Made by a program: the position numbers and the translations under genes. The notes beneath the pieces were generated by a model. The model did not search any database and was not told the DNA's origin. It saw only the letters and a list, made by a program, of their open reading frames with translations. From assembly GCA_902792685.1 (NCBI GenBank), contig CADBAP010000008.1, forward strand, positions 1-39,313: DNA of 39,313 bases, in the 5' to 3' direction. Positions 1-7,073 of this stretch are shown here, piece by piece. The first letter of the stretch is position 1, and every line of letters starts with the position of its first letter. Source of the stretch: an uncultured Prevotellaceae bacterium. Its GTDB lineage: Bacteria > Bacteroidota > Bacteroidia > Bacteroidales > Bacteroidaceae.

Positions 1-789
1 TGGTGTCAGCTGGTCAGCCTTAAAGTAAAAATAGTCTTTTGCAATACGCGAATCGGCCGGAATACCATTCAGGTAACGGTCTGTGAGCAGTCCCTGAGCC
101 AATGGCGAGAAGGCGATGAAACCAACTCCTTTTTCACGACAGAACTGCAAAATACCCGAATCTATCGGTTCGCGGTCTATCATATTGAGTCGTCCTTGAT
201 AGATGAGAAGTGGTACATCATGCTCCCGCAGGTATTTCTCACCGATACGCAACTGTTCCAAAGGCCAATTAGAAATTCCCACATAGAGCGCCTTTCCCTG
301 ACGCACGATATCGACCAGTGCCTGTAATGTTTCCTCAAGGGGTGTCAGCGGGTCGAGTCGGTGACTGTAGAACAGATCGACATAGTCGAGGTGCATACGA
401 CGCAAACTCTGGTCAAGACTTGACATCAGATACTTGCGTGATCCCCAGTCGCCGTAAGGTCCAGGCCACATACCGTATCCAGCCTTACTACTGATAAATA
501 ACTCATCGCGATAGGGGCGGAAGTCAGTCTGCATCAAACGGCCCATCGTCTCCTCGGCACTTCCGCTGGGAGGTCCGTAATTGTTCGCTAAGTCAAAATG
601 TGTGATTCCGTGATCGAAGGCATAGTGTGTAATGGCGCGGCTCCGTTCATAGGGATCGATGCCGCCAAAGTTATGCCAGAAGCCCAGGCTTACCTTGGGC
701 AACAATACGCCGCTTCGTCCGCAGCGTTGGTAAAGGCTCATGTCATCATATCGATGCGCTGAGGCCATGTAGAAATCGTTTTGTTCCAT
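1..789 (-). CDS. Aldo/keto reductase, YghZ/AKR14-like (3' end outside the window)
   Basis: Translating the minus strand from ATG at 789 gives 263 codons without a stop to the window edge, so the C-terminus is missing. The protein has the AKR catalytic tetrad in the expected order: D66 and Y71 in FDLANNYGPP, K102 in SSKAGYG and H143 in FYSHR. The GMWPGPYGDWGSRKYL stretch and the start RCGRSGVLLPKVSLG resemble the YghZ / L-glyceraldehyde-3-phosphate reductase group of NADPH-dependent cytoplasmic reductases; the true substrate here is unknown. There is no signal peptide. It lies 67 bp downstream of the GH64 gene on the same strand, in a gap filled by a 12-13 bp tandem repeat and without a visible terminator, so read-through from GH64 is possible. 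Family confident, substrate not. Confidence 0.93.
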   Translation of the reverse strand, partial: MEQNDFYMASAHRYDDMSLYQRCGRSGVLLPKVSLGFWHNFGGIDPYERSRAITHYAFDHGITHFDLANNYGPPSGSAEETMGRLMQTDFRPYRDELFISSKAGYGMWPGPYGDWGSRKYLMSSLDQSLRRMHLDYVDLFYSHRLDPLTPLEETLQALVDIVRQGKALYVGISNWPLEQLRIGEKYLREHDVPLLIYQGRLNMIDREPIDSGILQFCREKGVGFIAFSPLAQGLLTDRYLNGIPADSRIAKDYFYFKADQLTP

Positions 790-800
790 AATTCTTATAA

Positions 801-860
801 TTGGGAGTTGAAATGGGAGTTAAATTGGGAGTTAAAATGGGGAGTTAAATAGGAAGTTAC
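801..860. repeat. Intergenic tandem repeat, 12-13 bp unit
   Basis: Four units of the form TGGGAGTTAAAT begin at 801, 814, 826 and 838, and a decayed fifth begins at 851 and runs into the end of the GH64 gene. The repeat fills the GH64/aldo-keto reductase spacer and so forms the leader just before the reductase start codon. It belongs to the same general class of G-rich short repeats as those at 943 and 2228. Confidence 0.9.
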
Positions 861-2212
861 TTTTTCAAAATTGTTTTGCCATTTTGGATGACAAGGCCCC
901 GGTAGCTGTTGCTGACACGCTGTCCTGCGAGGTTGTAAAGCTGGGTGTTGGGTGATGGGTGTTGGGTGTAGGGTGATGGGTGATGGATGTTGATGCCCGT
1001 GCTCTGTTTGGGAGCAAAGCCACCGATGGTGACGACTGCGCGGTCAGGATATTTGGTGGCACATGTTGACGACTGGTCGAAAGTATCGTCATAGGCGAAA
1101 GCATAGGTAAAACCCTCGTAACTCAAATCGTCTTGATGGAAGAATGCCACATAGGGATTCCAGGTGTTGCGAGTGAAGAAACTGGTGCGGTCGCCCCAGT
1201 CCTGCAATTGTCCGTTGGTGGTGTTGACATCAACCATTCCTCTGTTCATGGCACCGCAGAACTGCGCCTGTACCGCTTTGTCGATATCGGAACCTGTCGC
1301 AAAGGTGCCTGCACCCTCGATGACATCGGTGGTAGAAGGCTTGTTGACGTATGCTGTCTGTCCGCCGCTGGTGAGCACAAAAGTATTGCCCTGAACGGTT
1401 CCGCGCCATTTGCCGCGTTGTCCCATATCGGCATAAAGTTCATGGGTGGTGAAGTAGCTCCATATCTGATTGATGTAGTTGTCGAAGTATCCATTGTTTT
1501 TCACCGCTGCCACCTTTGACGGTTGGATGATAATGCCTCCCAATGCATCGGTAGTGACACTTTCCTGATAGCATGCACTAAACGGACTGTTGCCATTTTG
1601 CTGATTCCATCGGTTGATGATATCGTTATAAGACAGCAGTTCACCACGTTTCATATAGGCATTATTAGACTGTGAGGTACCAAACAGCTCTACGCCCATC
1701 GGATATTGAAAAGCATCGACACGTGTGGTGTTGATGAACATCACATCGTACTGGTCGTAAGTGAATTCTACCAACTCCCAGCGCAGTCCGTGATTGGGAT
1801 CAGTTGGATTCTGAAAGTCAGCACCGGCATAGCCTGCATCAAACGCATGTAAATACATGGGGGAGCGGAAACCAAAGAAAAGGCGACAAGCATTGGTATG
1901 GGCCACATGGATGGTTTGCTCCTTGATTTGGTCGAGGGTGGTGAAGACATTGGCATATCCCCAGTCGTTTGGTTGCCGATGAAGGGTGTTGACAGACGTA
2001 TTCAGCGGTTTGACGGCAGCATTGGCGGTTGTGTTGTCCGCCAAATCATAGTAAATCCACTGGCCGTTTTGCATCCCGATGATGGCGACATATATCTCAT
2101 TGTCGGCAAAGTCGGAATTGTTTACCAACTGTAAGGGCACGGTCTGTGCTGAAACAGTCATGGCAATGATGAGGCTGATAGCCGTCAAACTCTTTTTAAT
2201 TAGGTTATACAT
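857..2212 (-). CDS. Secreted beta-1,3-glucanase, GH64 family
   Basis: A 451-residue protein with a signal peptide (residues 1-22, ending VSAQ). The body matches what is known of GH64, an inverting family that releases short oligosaccharides from beta-1,3-glucan: WELVEFTYD near residues 145-153 is followed by NTTRVDAFQYPMGVEL at 161-176. By analogy with characterised GH64 enzymes E149 and D166 are the likely catalytic pair. FTTHELYADMGQRG and FCGAMNRG are further family-like segments. The C-terminus has a His/Pro-rich linker encoded by a 7-bp tandem repeat, followed by a tail (YNLAGQRV...GLVIQNGK) shared with other secreted proteins here. It sits outside the large operon with its own promoter carrying the CTCACTTTT box, which suggests co-regulation. 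GH64 is unusual in Bacteroidales glucan loci. Family fairly confident; exact substrate inferred. Confidence 0.85.
   Translation of the reverse strand: MYNLIKKSLTAISLIIAMTVSAQTVPLQLVNNSDFADNEIYVAIIGMQNGQWIYYDLADNTTANAAVKPLNTSVNTLHRQPNDWGYANVFTTLDQIKEQTIHVAHTNACRLFFGFRSPMYLHAFDAGYAGADFQNPTDPNHGLRWELVEFTYDQYDVMFINTTRVDAFQYPMGVELFGTSQSNNAYMKRGELLSYNDIINRWNQQNGNSPFSACYQESVTTDALGGIIIQPSKVAAVKNNGYFDNYINQIWSYFTTHELYADMGQRGKWRGTVQGNTFVLTSGGQTAYVNKPSTTDVIEGAGTFATGSDIDKAVQAQFCGAMNRGMVDVNTTNGQLQDWGDRTSFFTRNTWNPYVAFFHQDDLSYEGFTYAFAYDDTFDQSSTCATKYPDRAVVTIGGFAPKQSTGINIHHPSPYTQHPSPNTQLYNLAGQRVSNSYRGLVIQNGKTILKK
943..986. repeat. Heptanucleotide tandem repeat in the GH64 C-terminal linker
   Basis: GGG tracts recur at exactly 7-bp spacing (943, 950, 957, 964, 971, 978) as GGGTGTT/GGGTGAT/GGGTGTA units on the plus strand, the template strand of the GH64 gene. 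On the coding side it gives HHPSPYTQ-type repeats just before the C-terminal tail. Six G3 tracts with 4-nt loops also fit the pattern of a potential G-quadruplex. Confidence 0.95.
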
Positions 2213-2227
2213 ATTATATTTTTATTA

Positions 2228-2263
2228 TAGGGAGTTTAGGGACTTTCGGGAGTTTCGGCTTCT
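2228..2263. repeat. 9-bp tandem repeat in the GH64 leader
   Basis: Units TAGGGAGTT, TAGGGACTT, TCGGGAGTT and a decayed TCGGCTTCT follow one another at 2228, 2237, 2246 and 2255. They lie 16-51 bp upstream of the GH64 start codon, within the predicted 5' untranslated region. Confidence 0.85.
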
Positions 2264-2397
2264 TTCGAAAAGCGGCACTCATTCCCATGAGCGCCGCATT
2301 CCTAAAACCTAATAACTCAAACAACTAAAACTTAAAACATATAATCCTGTATCTTCTATACCTTAAAATATTGTTCTTTAATAACTTAACTACGGTG

Positions 2398-2405
2398 CAA
2401 AGGTA
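2398..2405 (-). promoter_or_regulatory. -7 promoter element of the GH64 gene
   Basis: On the minus strand this reads TACCTTTG, matching the Bacteroidetes -7 consensus TAnnTTTG. No TTTG-type -33 element lies at the usual 19-21 bp distance; a palindrome at 2417-2434 occupies that place. A weak -33 fits an activator-dependent promoter. The 342-bp stretch 2213-2554 contains no gene: it holds, from left to right, the 9-bp repeat, this promoter, the palindrome, the conserved box and the terminator of the neighbouring operon. Confidence 0.7.
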
Positions 2406-2416
2406 GTCACAAACCC

Positions 2417-2434
2417 ATATTCTTGCAAGAATAT
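2417..2434. promoter_or_regulatory. 18-bp perfect palindrome, candidate operator at the GH64 promoter
   Basis: ATATTCTTGCAAGAATAT is a perfect inverted repeat with no spacer. It starts 12 bp upstream of the GH64 -7 element and covers the -33 position. Such placement suits a dimeric DNA-binding protein, but no binding data exist and I did not see a second copy in the window. Confidence 0.55.
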
Positions 2435-2443
2435 AGCCACAAC

Positions 2444-2459
2444 AAAACCTCACTTTTTA
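2444..2459 (-). promoter_or_regulatory. Conserved CTCACTTTT box, GH64 promoter copy
   Basis: AAAACCTCACTTTTTA (plus-strand reading) is identical over 16 bp to 12879-12894 at the operon promoter, and its core CTCACTTTT recurs at 36601. Here the core begins 44 bp beyond the -7 element; the other two distances are 45 and 46 bp. The fixed spacing suggests an activator-binding site. Confidence 0.65.
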
Positions 2460-2468
2460 TAAGAAAAA

Positions 2469-2503
2469 GGGCATCTGTAGTGCTATGATAGCCTCAGATG
2501 CCC
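2469..2503 (-). terminator. Intrinsic terminator of the 12802-2555 operon
   Basis: GGGCATCTG at 2469-2477 pairs with CAGATGCCC at 2495-2503, and an inner stem GCTAT/ATAGC (2482-2486/2488-2492) extends it. In the minus direction it is followed by CCTTTTTCTTATAAAAAG, a U-rich tail. It stands 52 bp after the stop codon of the 1433-residue gene and separates that operon from the GH64 transcription unit. Confidence 0.85.
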
Positions 2504-2515
2504 TATAACAGGGGG

Positions 2516-2527
2516 GTAAGCGCTTAC
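2516..2527. other. 12-bp perfect palindrome after the 1433-residue gene
   Basis: GTAAGCGCTTAC is a perfect palindrome located between the stop codon at 2555 and the terminator. Its form recalls LacI-family operators, but it lies at a transcript's 3' end with no promoter beside it, so its role is unknown. Confidence 0.35.
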
Positions 2528-2554
2528 GTACCTATTTGTCGGTTCTGCGATAAT

Positions 2555-5500
2555 TTATTTAATCATCACTTTTTTACCATCAACGATATAAACGCCCTTG
2601 CGTGGATTCTTCACCTTGCGACCGTCGAGCGTGTAGATATTTTGGCTGTTATTTGCGTCAGACTTCTCTACCGATGTAATGCCAGTGAGCACATTGTCAC
2701 TTACGAAGTAGATATTGTCAATAGCAACCACGATATCAGCAGGTGCATCGAAGAACTCAAGCTGATCAACGATCGTCACATCCATACCGTTGTAGTCGGT
2801 AACATCGATGTCAAACTGGTTCCAACCCTCAGCAAGCGTCAACTCTTTCTTGGCGGTGTGAGGTTCTGTTGCCTGATTGATGGGCGAGAAACCGATGGTA
2901 GCTGCTGCACTACTCCAAATGTCAACATGGATGGTCTTGAAAGCAGCCAGGTCGTAAACCTTGTCGAGCTGCATGCCATAATAGTTGAAGCCCTTGTTGG
3001 TATAGATGCGATAGAGCTTATCTTCATCGTTGTCGCTGGCAGTAACCTCTTCTGCAATGACATCAACACCGTGCCAGTTCATGAACTGAACACCTGCAGG
3101 CGTATTGTAAGCATCGGTGTAAATGCCCTGAACATGCTTAGCTTCAGCCGTAGGAGCAGGAGCGGCAGGAATAGCGGGCAGTCCCATCGTGGTAAACGTG
3201 ACGGTCTTTGCTTCTGATTCGTTGCCGGCAGCGTCCTTAGCCACAATGCTTACCGAATATTCAGTATTCATTGTCAGTTCGTCGAAGGTTACTTCTGCAG
3301 CCTCACCGCTGGCGGCTGTTGCCTCCTTCACAGTTTCACCCAATGTGAACGTGTAACTGATAGTTCCTTCGTTGTCATCAGTAGCTGTAGCCTTGATAAC
3401 GGCAACTGCATAACCAGCTTCGGCACTTGCCTCACTGATAACCGGAGCCTGTGTATCGGCCACCTTCTCGTAGTAGATGTGGTCAACATAGAACTCGGTT
3501 TCGCCGTCGAGGGCGATTGTGATATAAGCATTGTCGAATTCAACAGATTTCTCTACATAGTTCCACTGTCCAGGAACAAGACCCTCAATGGTGATGCGGC
3601 TGTTGTAGCCGTTGTCCTTGAAGATAATACCGGAAGTAGCGGTGGTAGGATAGATAGCTGCATGGAACTTATTATAACCAGTTGCAGGAGTATCATCCTT
3701 TGTGCGGCTGTTGATACCAGTACCAACAACATGTACAACCTTATGAGTAGCATCGCCCTCACCCTTCAGCTCTTTATAATCATAAGAGGTGTAGAGGTCT
3801 TCGCCTGTAGCGTCCTTATAGCCACCCCATGCAGGACTTGATGTGGTGATTTCTTCCTTACCATACTTGGCACTATAGACAGCCAGCACGTTTGCTTCAT
3901 CAGCAGTAGGCTCTGTCGGAACAGGAATGACGGCAGCCTTCACGGTGTAGGTGAAGTCGGGTGTTACGAAGTCGCCTTCTGCAAACATCCACTTGTGGGC
4001 AGAGGTGAGCACCTGTCCTTCCGTGCAGTTTGTCCATGTGTAGGTAAGACCTTCAATCTCAGCAAAGCCGTTTGACTTGTCGAAGACGAAACCATCAACG
4101 ATGCCTGTGATTTCATCCTTGTTGGTGCAAGCGTATGTAACGGTTACATCCATACCATTCTGGGTATAAGCCCAAGTGTATTTCAGTTCCTTGTCTTTGT
4201 TTTCACCAGCTGGGATGATGTATGAATCTGAACCGCTGGTAGCAACCTCAGTAACGGTAATCTCTATGGTATTTTTTATTTCTGTGTTGTCTTTTAGTGT
4301 TGCCGTGATCGTTGCAGTACCAACAGCAACAGCTGTAACGACACCCTCGGCGCTCACGGTTGCTGCAGCTTCATTGTTAGAGCTGAATGTCAACTTGTTG
4401 GCAGCAACAGGTTGGTCGTCTTGATCCTTTACGGTAAGCTGTGTGGTCTTGCCTTCCTCAATGCTGGTCTTTTCAGCAGTTACAGTAATAGCTGTAATGG
4501 TCTGAGCAGGTGTAGAACCAGCCTTCACGGTGTAGGTGAAATCAGGTGTTACGAAGTCGCCTTCAGCAAACATCCATTTGTGGGCAGAAGTAAGAACCTG
4601 TCCTTCGGTGCAGTTTGTCCATGTGTAGGTGAGACCTGCAATCTCAGCGAAGCCGTTGGACTTGTCATGTATATAACCGTCAACGATACCAACAATCTCA
4701 TCCTTATTGGTGCAAGCGTAAGTAACGGTTACATCCATACCGTTCTGGGTGTAAGCCCAAGTGTATTTCAGATCCTTACCTGCGTTCAAACCTGAAGGAA
4801 TCGTATATGAACCTTCACCACTGGTTGGATTGTCAATGACAGGTTCGCCACCGCCTTCGCCCTTCCAGAAGTAGATATTGTCAACAAACAGAGCGTTGCT
4901 CTTACCATTGTCAATCTTCAGCTGGAATGCCTTGTAGTTTTCCAAGTCGAAACCGAAGTCAGACAGTTTCAGGTCGAAGCTGTTCCACTGGCCAGGAACG
5001 AGTGTGCCCACCTTTGTTGGCTTCTCAGTAACACCACCTGTCATGATAGGTGTAATGCCAAGTTCCATCGTCTCCAATGGGAATACATCAATATGGATAT
5101 TCTCCATCGCAGAGAGATCCAACTGTGTGTTGAATTCGAAGCCTAAGTAGTTGAAGTTTGTCAGTGACAATACCTTGTCGTCGCCGATACTCTGCTCTTC
5201 AACAGCTGTTGACTGTCCCCATGCACCATAATTATAGGTGGTAGCAGGTGTGTAAGCATCACTATAGATAGAGATGACATCTGTAGCTGCCTGTGTCGGT
5301 ACAGGTGCAGCAGTCAAAGCTGATGTGCTGGCGCTAACCTCTTGGGGAGCAGAAGTATTCTCGTTGTCGTCCTTCGCAACAATGCTGAAAGTGAACTCCG
5401 TGTTGCTGGCCAGAGGTGCGACAGCGAAGTCGATGGCTGTGCCGCTGTTGGCTTTGGTGGTGTATGTCTTATTGGTAGCCTTGTCGGTAACGACAAAGGT

Positions 5501-6856
5501 TACTTGCTGACTCTTGTTATCTGTGGCTTTCAGCGTAAGTGTAACGCTGGCAGCATTGCTGGATTTCACAATAGGAGCCTCCATGACAGGAGCCTCGTTG
5601 TCGTCTAATGCAGGTTTGGCAAAATAGAAGTGGTCGAGATAGAACTCAGACTCGCCAACCATTTCAATCAATACATAATTCGGGAAGTTGGCATCGTTAG
5701 CCACTTCAACATAGTTCCACTCTCCAGGAACCAGGCCTGTCTTGGTAAGAGCTTTGCCATAAGCGTTGTCTCCGAAAATCTTACATTCTGTAGCGGTAAA
5801 TGGATAAACAGCCACATGAATAGATGTGTAGTCGTTGGTTACGCCAACGGCATCAGCTGTACGGCTGTTGAAACCGGTACCCTTGACGTGTACTACTTTG
5901 TGACCGTTGGCAATTTCAACTTCTTCTATTGAGTTGTAGAGGGGATTGGGAGCACCGCCGCCAACACCCCAGCCAGGGTTGCTGTCATTGATACCCTTGT
6001 TATATTTTGCACTATAGACTGCAATCACGTTGGCAGCCAGGTCGGTTGGCTCCGTAGGATTGGTGGTAGGTGCAGAAACATTGATAGCCTGTATGGTCTT
6101 TTGGATCGAAACCTTGTTCAGTGTAGCAGTAATGACTACATCACCTACTGCTGTGGCTGTCAGGGTAGTTCCTTCCAGTGTGGCATTCGTTGCCGAGTAA
6201 GTGACACCCGTCAGGGTTAAACCAACCTGATCTTGTGCTGTAAAGGTCATCTCTGTCGGTTCACCAACCTTCACAACGGAAGGTGTTACCAGCAAGGTTG
6301 TCAGCACAGATGCTTCTTTCTCAAAGGCAGCAAAAGTGCGGATTTTCACACCCCAGCCCCAATTGGTAGCCTCAGTGGGTACGAAGACAATATAACGACC
6401 GCTGTTTTCTACTGCGATAGCAGCGTCTTTGGCTGATGCCTGTGCATTGTCGAACGTAGCAATCAGCGTTTCACCAGTCAGCGAACCATCGGCCGCCGGC
6501 TCAGTATCTGTTACATAGATGTTGGCACCACAGTCGGCACCTTCCCATGTAGATTTCAGGGCACCAATGCTTTTGGTTGCTCCTAAATCAATGTAGAAAC
6601 CTTGAATACCGATGGCTTTGTTGGCATCCGTACTCCAATTGCCACCTGCCTCAGGGAAGAGATACACATTGTCTGTGTTGCCGTCAACAGTAATCTTCTG
6701 AAGGTCAGTGTTACTGACGGTGTAATCTGTCGTACCATTATTATAGGTTTTCAACCCGCCTAATGGAACAACCGCCTTACCTGATGTCAGGTTTGTCTGT
6801 GCAAAAGCAACCAATGAGGTCACTAATGCAAGCATGAATAATACAGTTTTTTTCAT
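2555..6856 (-). CDS. Giant secreted multimodular glycan-binding protein, no visible catalytic domain
   Basis: 1433 residues with a signal peptide (1-20). Reading along the chain: a discoidin/F5-8C-like module (about 21-182), a bacterial Ig-like (BIG2) domain (183-265), CBM-like module A1 (270-420), an FN3-like domain (421-512), CBM-like module B1 (513-665), an unfamiliar module C1 (680-785), a second BIG2 domain (786-880), C2 (880-985), A2 (988-1145), FN3-like (1146-1235), B2 (1236-1395), and a C-terminal tail ending VYIVDGKKVMIK. C1 and C2 are almost the same protein sequence; A1/A2 and B1/B2 are clear homologues. A and B end in the 'hDHIYY / VDNIYFWK' strand typical of jelly-roll CBMs. No glycosidase motif is visible. 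As last gene of the GH16/GH128 operon it may hold glucan at the cell surface. Structural reading good; function inferred. Confidence 0.85.
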   Translation of the reverse strand: MKKTVLFMLALVTSLVAFAQTNLTSGKAVVPLGGLKTYNNGTTDYTVSNTDLQKITVDGNTDNVYLFPEAGGNWSTDANKAIGIQGFYIDLGATKSIGALKSTWEGADCGANIYVTDTEPAADGSLTGETLIATFDNAQASAKDAAIAVENSGRYIVFVPTEATNWGWGVKIRTFAAFEKEASVLTTLLVTPSVVKVGEPTEMTFTAQDQVGLTLTGVTYSATNATLEGTTLTATAVGDVVITATLNKVSIQKTIQAINVSAPTTNPTEPTDLAANVIAVYSAKYNKGINDSNPGWGVGGGAPNPLYNSIEEVEIANGHKVVHVKGTGFNSRTADAVGVTNDYTSIHVAVYPFTATECKIFGDNAYGKALTKTGLVPGEWNYVEVANDANFPNYVLIEMVGESEFYLDHFYFAKPALDDNEAPVMEAPIVKSSNAASVTLTLKATDNKSQQVTFVVTDKATNKTYTTKANSGTAIDFAVAPLASNTEFTFSIVAKDDNENTSAPQEVSASTSALTAAPVPTQAATDVISIYSDAYTPATTYNYGAWGQSTAVEEQSIGDDKVLSLTNFNYLGFEFNTQLDLSAMENIHIDVFPLETMELGITPIMTGGVTEKPTKVGTLVPGQWNSFDLKLSDFGFDLENYKAFQLKIDNGKSNALFVDNIYFWKGEGGGEPVIDNPTSGEGSYTIPSGLNAGKDLKYTWAYTQNGMDVTVTYACTNKDEIVGIVDGYIHDKSNGFAEIAGLTYTWTNCTEGQVLTSAHKWMFAEGDFVTPDFTYTVKAGSTPAQTITAITVTAEKTSIEEGKTTQLTVKDQDDQPVAANKLTFSSNNEAAATVSAEGVVTAVAVGTATITATLKDNTEIKNTIEITVTEVATSGSDSYIIPAGENKDKELKYTWAYTQNGMDVTVTYACTNKDEITGIVDGFVFDKSNGFAEIEGLTYTWTNCTEGQVLTSAHKWMFAEGDFVTPDFTYTVKAAVIPVPTEPTADEANVLAVYSAKYGKEEITTSSPAWGGYKDATGEDLYTSYDYKELKGEGDATHKVVHVVGTGINSRTKDDTPATGYNKFHAAIYPTTATSGIIFKDNGYNSRITIEGLVPGQWNYVEKSVEFDNAYITIALDGETEFYVDHIYYEKVADTQAPVISEASAEAGYAVAVIKATATDDNEGTISYTFTLGETVKEATAASGEAAEVTFDELTMNTEYSVSIVAKDAAGNESEAKTVTFTTMGLPAIPAAPAPTAEAKHVQGIYTDAYNTPAGVQFMNWHGVDVIAEEVTASDNDEDKLYRIYTNKGFNYYGMQLDKVYDLAAFKTIHVDIWSSAAATIGFSPINQATEPHTAKKELTLAEGWNQFDIDVTDYNGMDVTIVDQLEFFDAPADIVVAIDNIYFVSDNVLTGITSVEKSDANNSQNIYTLDGRKVKNPRKGVYIVDGKKVMIK

Positions 6857-6899
6857 AATAGGTAGTTATTGTTAGTAAAAATTGTTTTTAGGGGTTCAT

Positions 6900-6923
6900 G
6901 GGGCCTAGTTGTTCCTAGGCCCC
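6900..6923 (-). other. GC-rich perfect hairpin in the leader of the 1433-residue gene
   Basis: GGGGCCTAG (6900-6908) and CTAGGCCCC (6915-6923) form a 9-bp perfect stem with a 6-nt loop between the GH128 gene and the next gene, about 43 nt before its start codon. There is no U-tract directly after it in the minus direction, so it may be an attenuator, a processing site or an mRNA stabiliser rather than a simple terminator. Confidence 0.6.
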
Positions 6924-6958
6924 AAGTAAGTCTAGTAGGTCTGGTAATAGCAAAACTT

Positions 6959-7073
6959 AAGTAAGTTTAGTTCTGCGCTCACTTAATCACCACTTTGAGC
7001 TTCGCTCGAACTGGTTCACGTTCGGCATAACATAAGTAAACTTAGTTCTGCGCTCACTTATTCACCACTTTGA
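6959..7073. repeat. Direct repeat, 40-bp copies 75 bp apart, spanning the GH128 stop codon
   Basis: Bases 6959-6998 and 7034-7073 are identical at 37 of 40 positions. The right copy contains the last codons and TGA stop (7054-7056) of the GH128 gene; the left copy carries the matching KVVIK-stop remnant downstream. It looks like a duplicated gene end, possibly left by recombination between the similar C-terminal tail sequences present in this locus. Confidence 0.85.

Noticed and set aside
943-986. CRISPR-like array in the GGGTGAT repeats
   Set aside because: Units are 7 bp with no spacers and lie within a coding sequence; these are simple tandem repeats.
6975-7063. GCTCACTTA sequences at the GH128 3' end as further copies of the box
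   Set aside because: They come from the duplicated gene end (Lys-stop codons), lack the TTTT run and have no promoter downstream.
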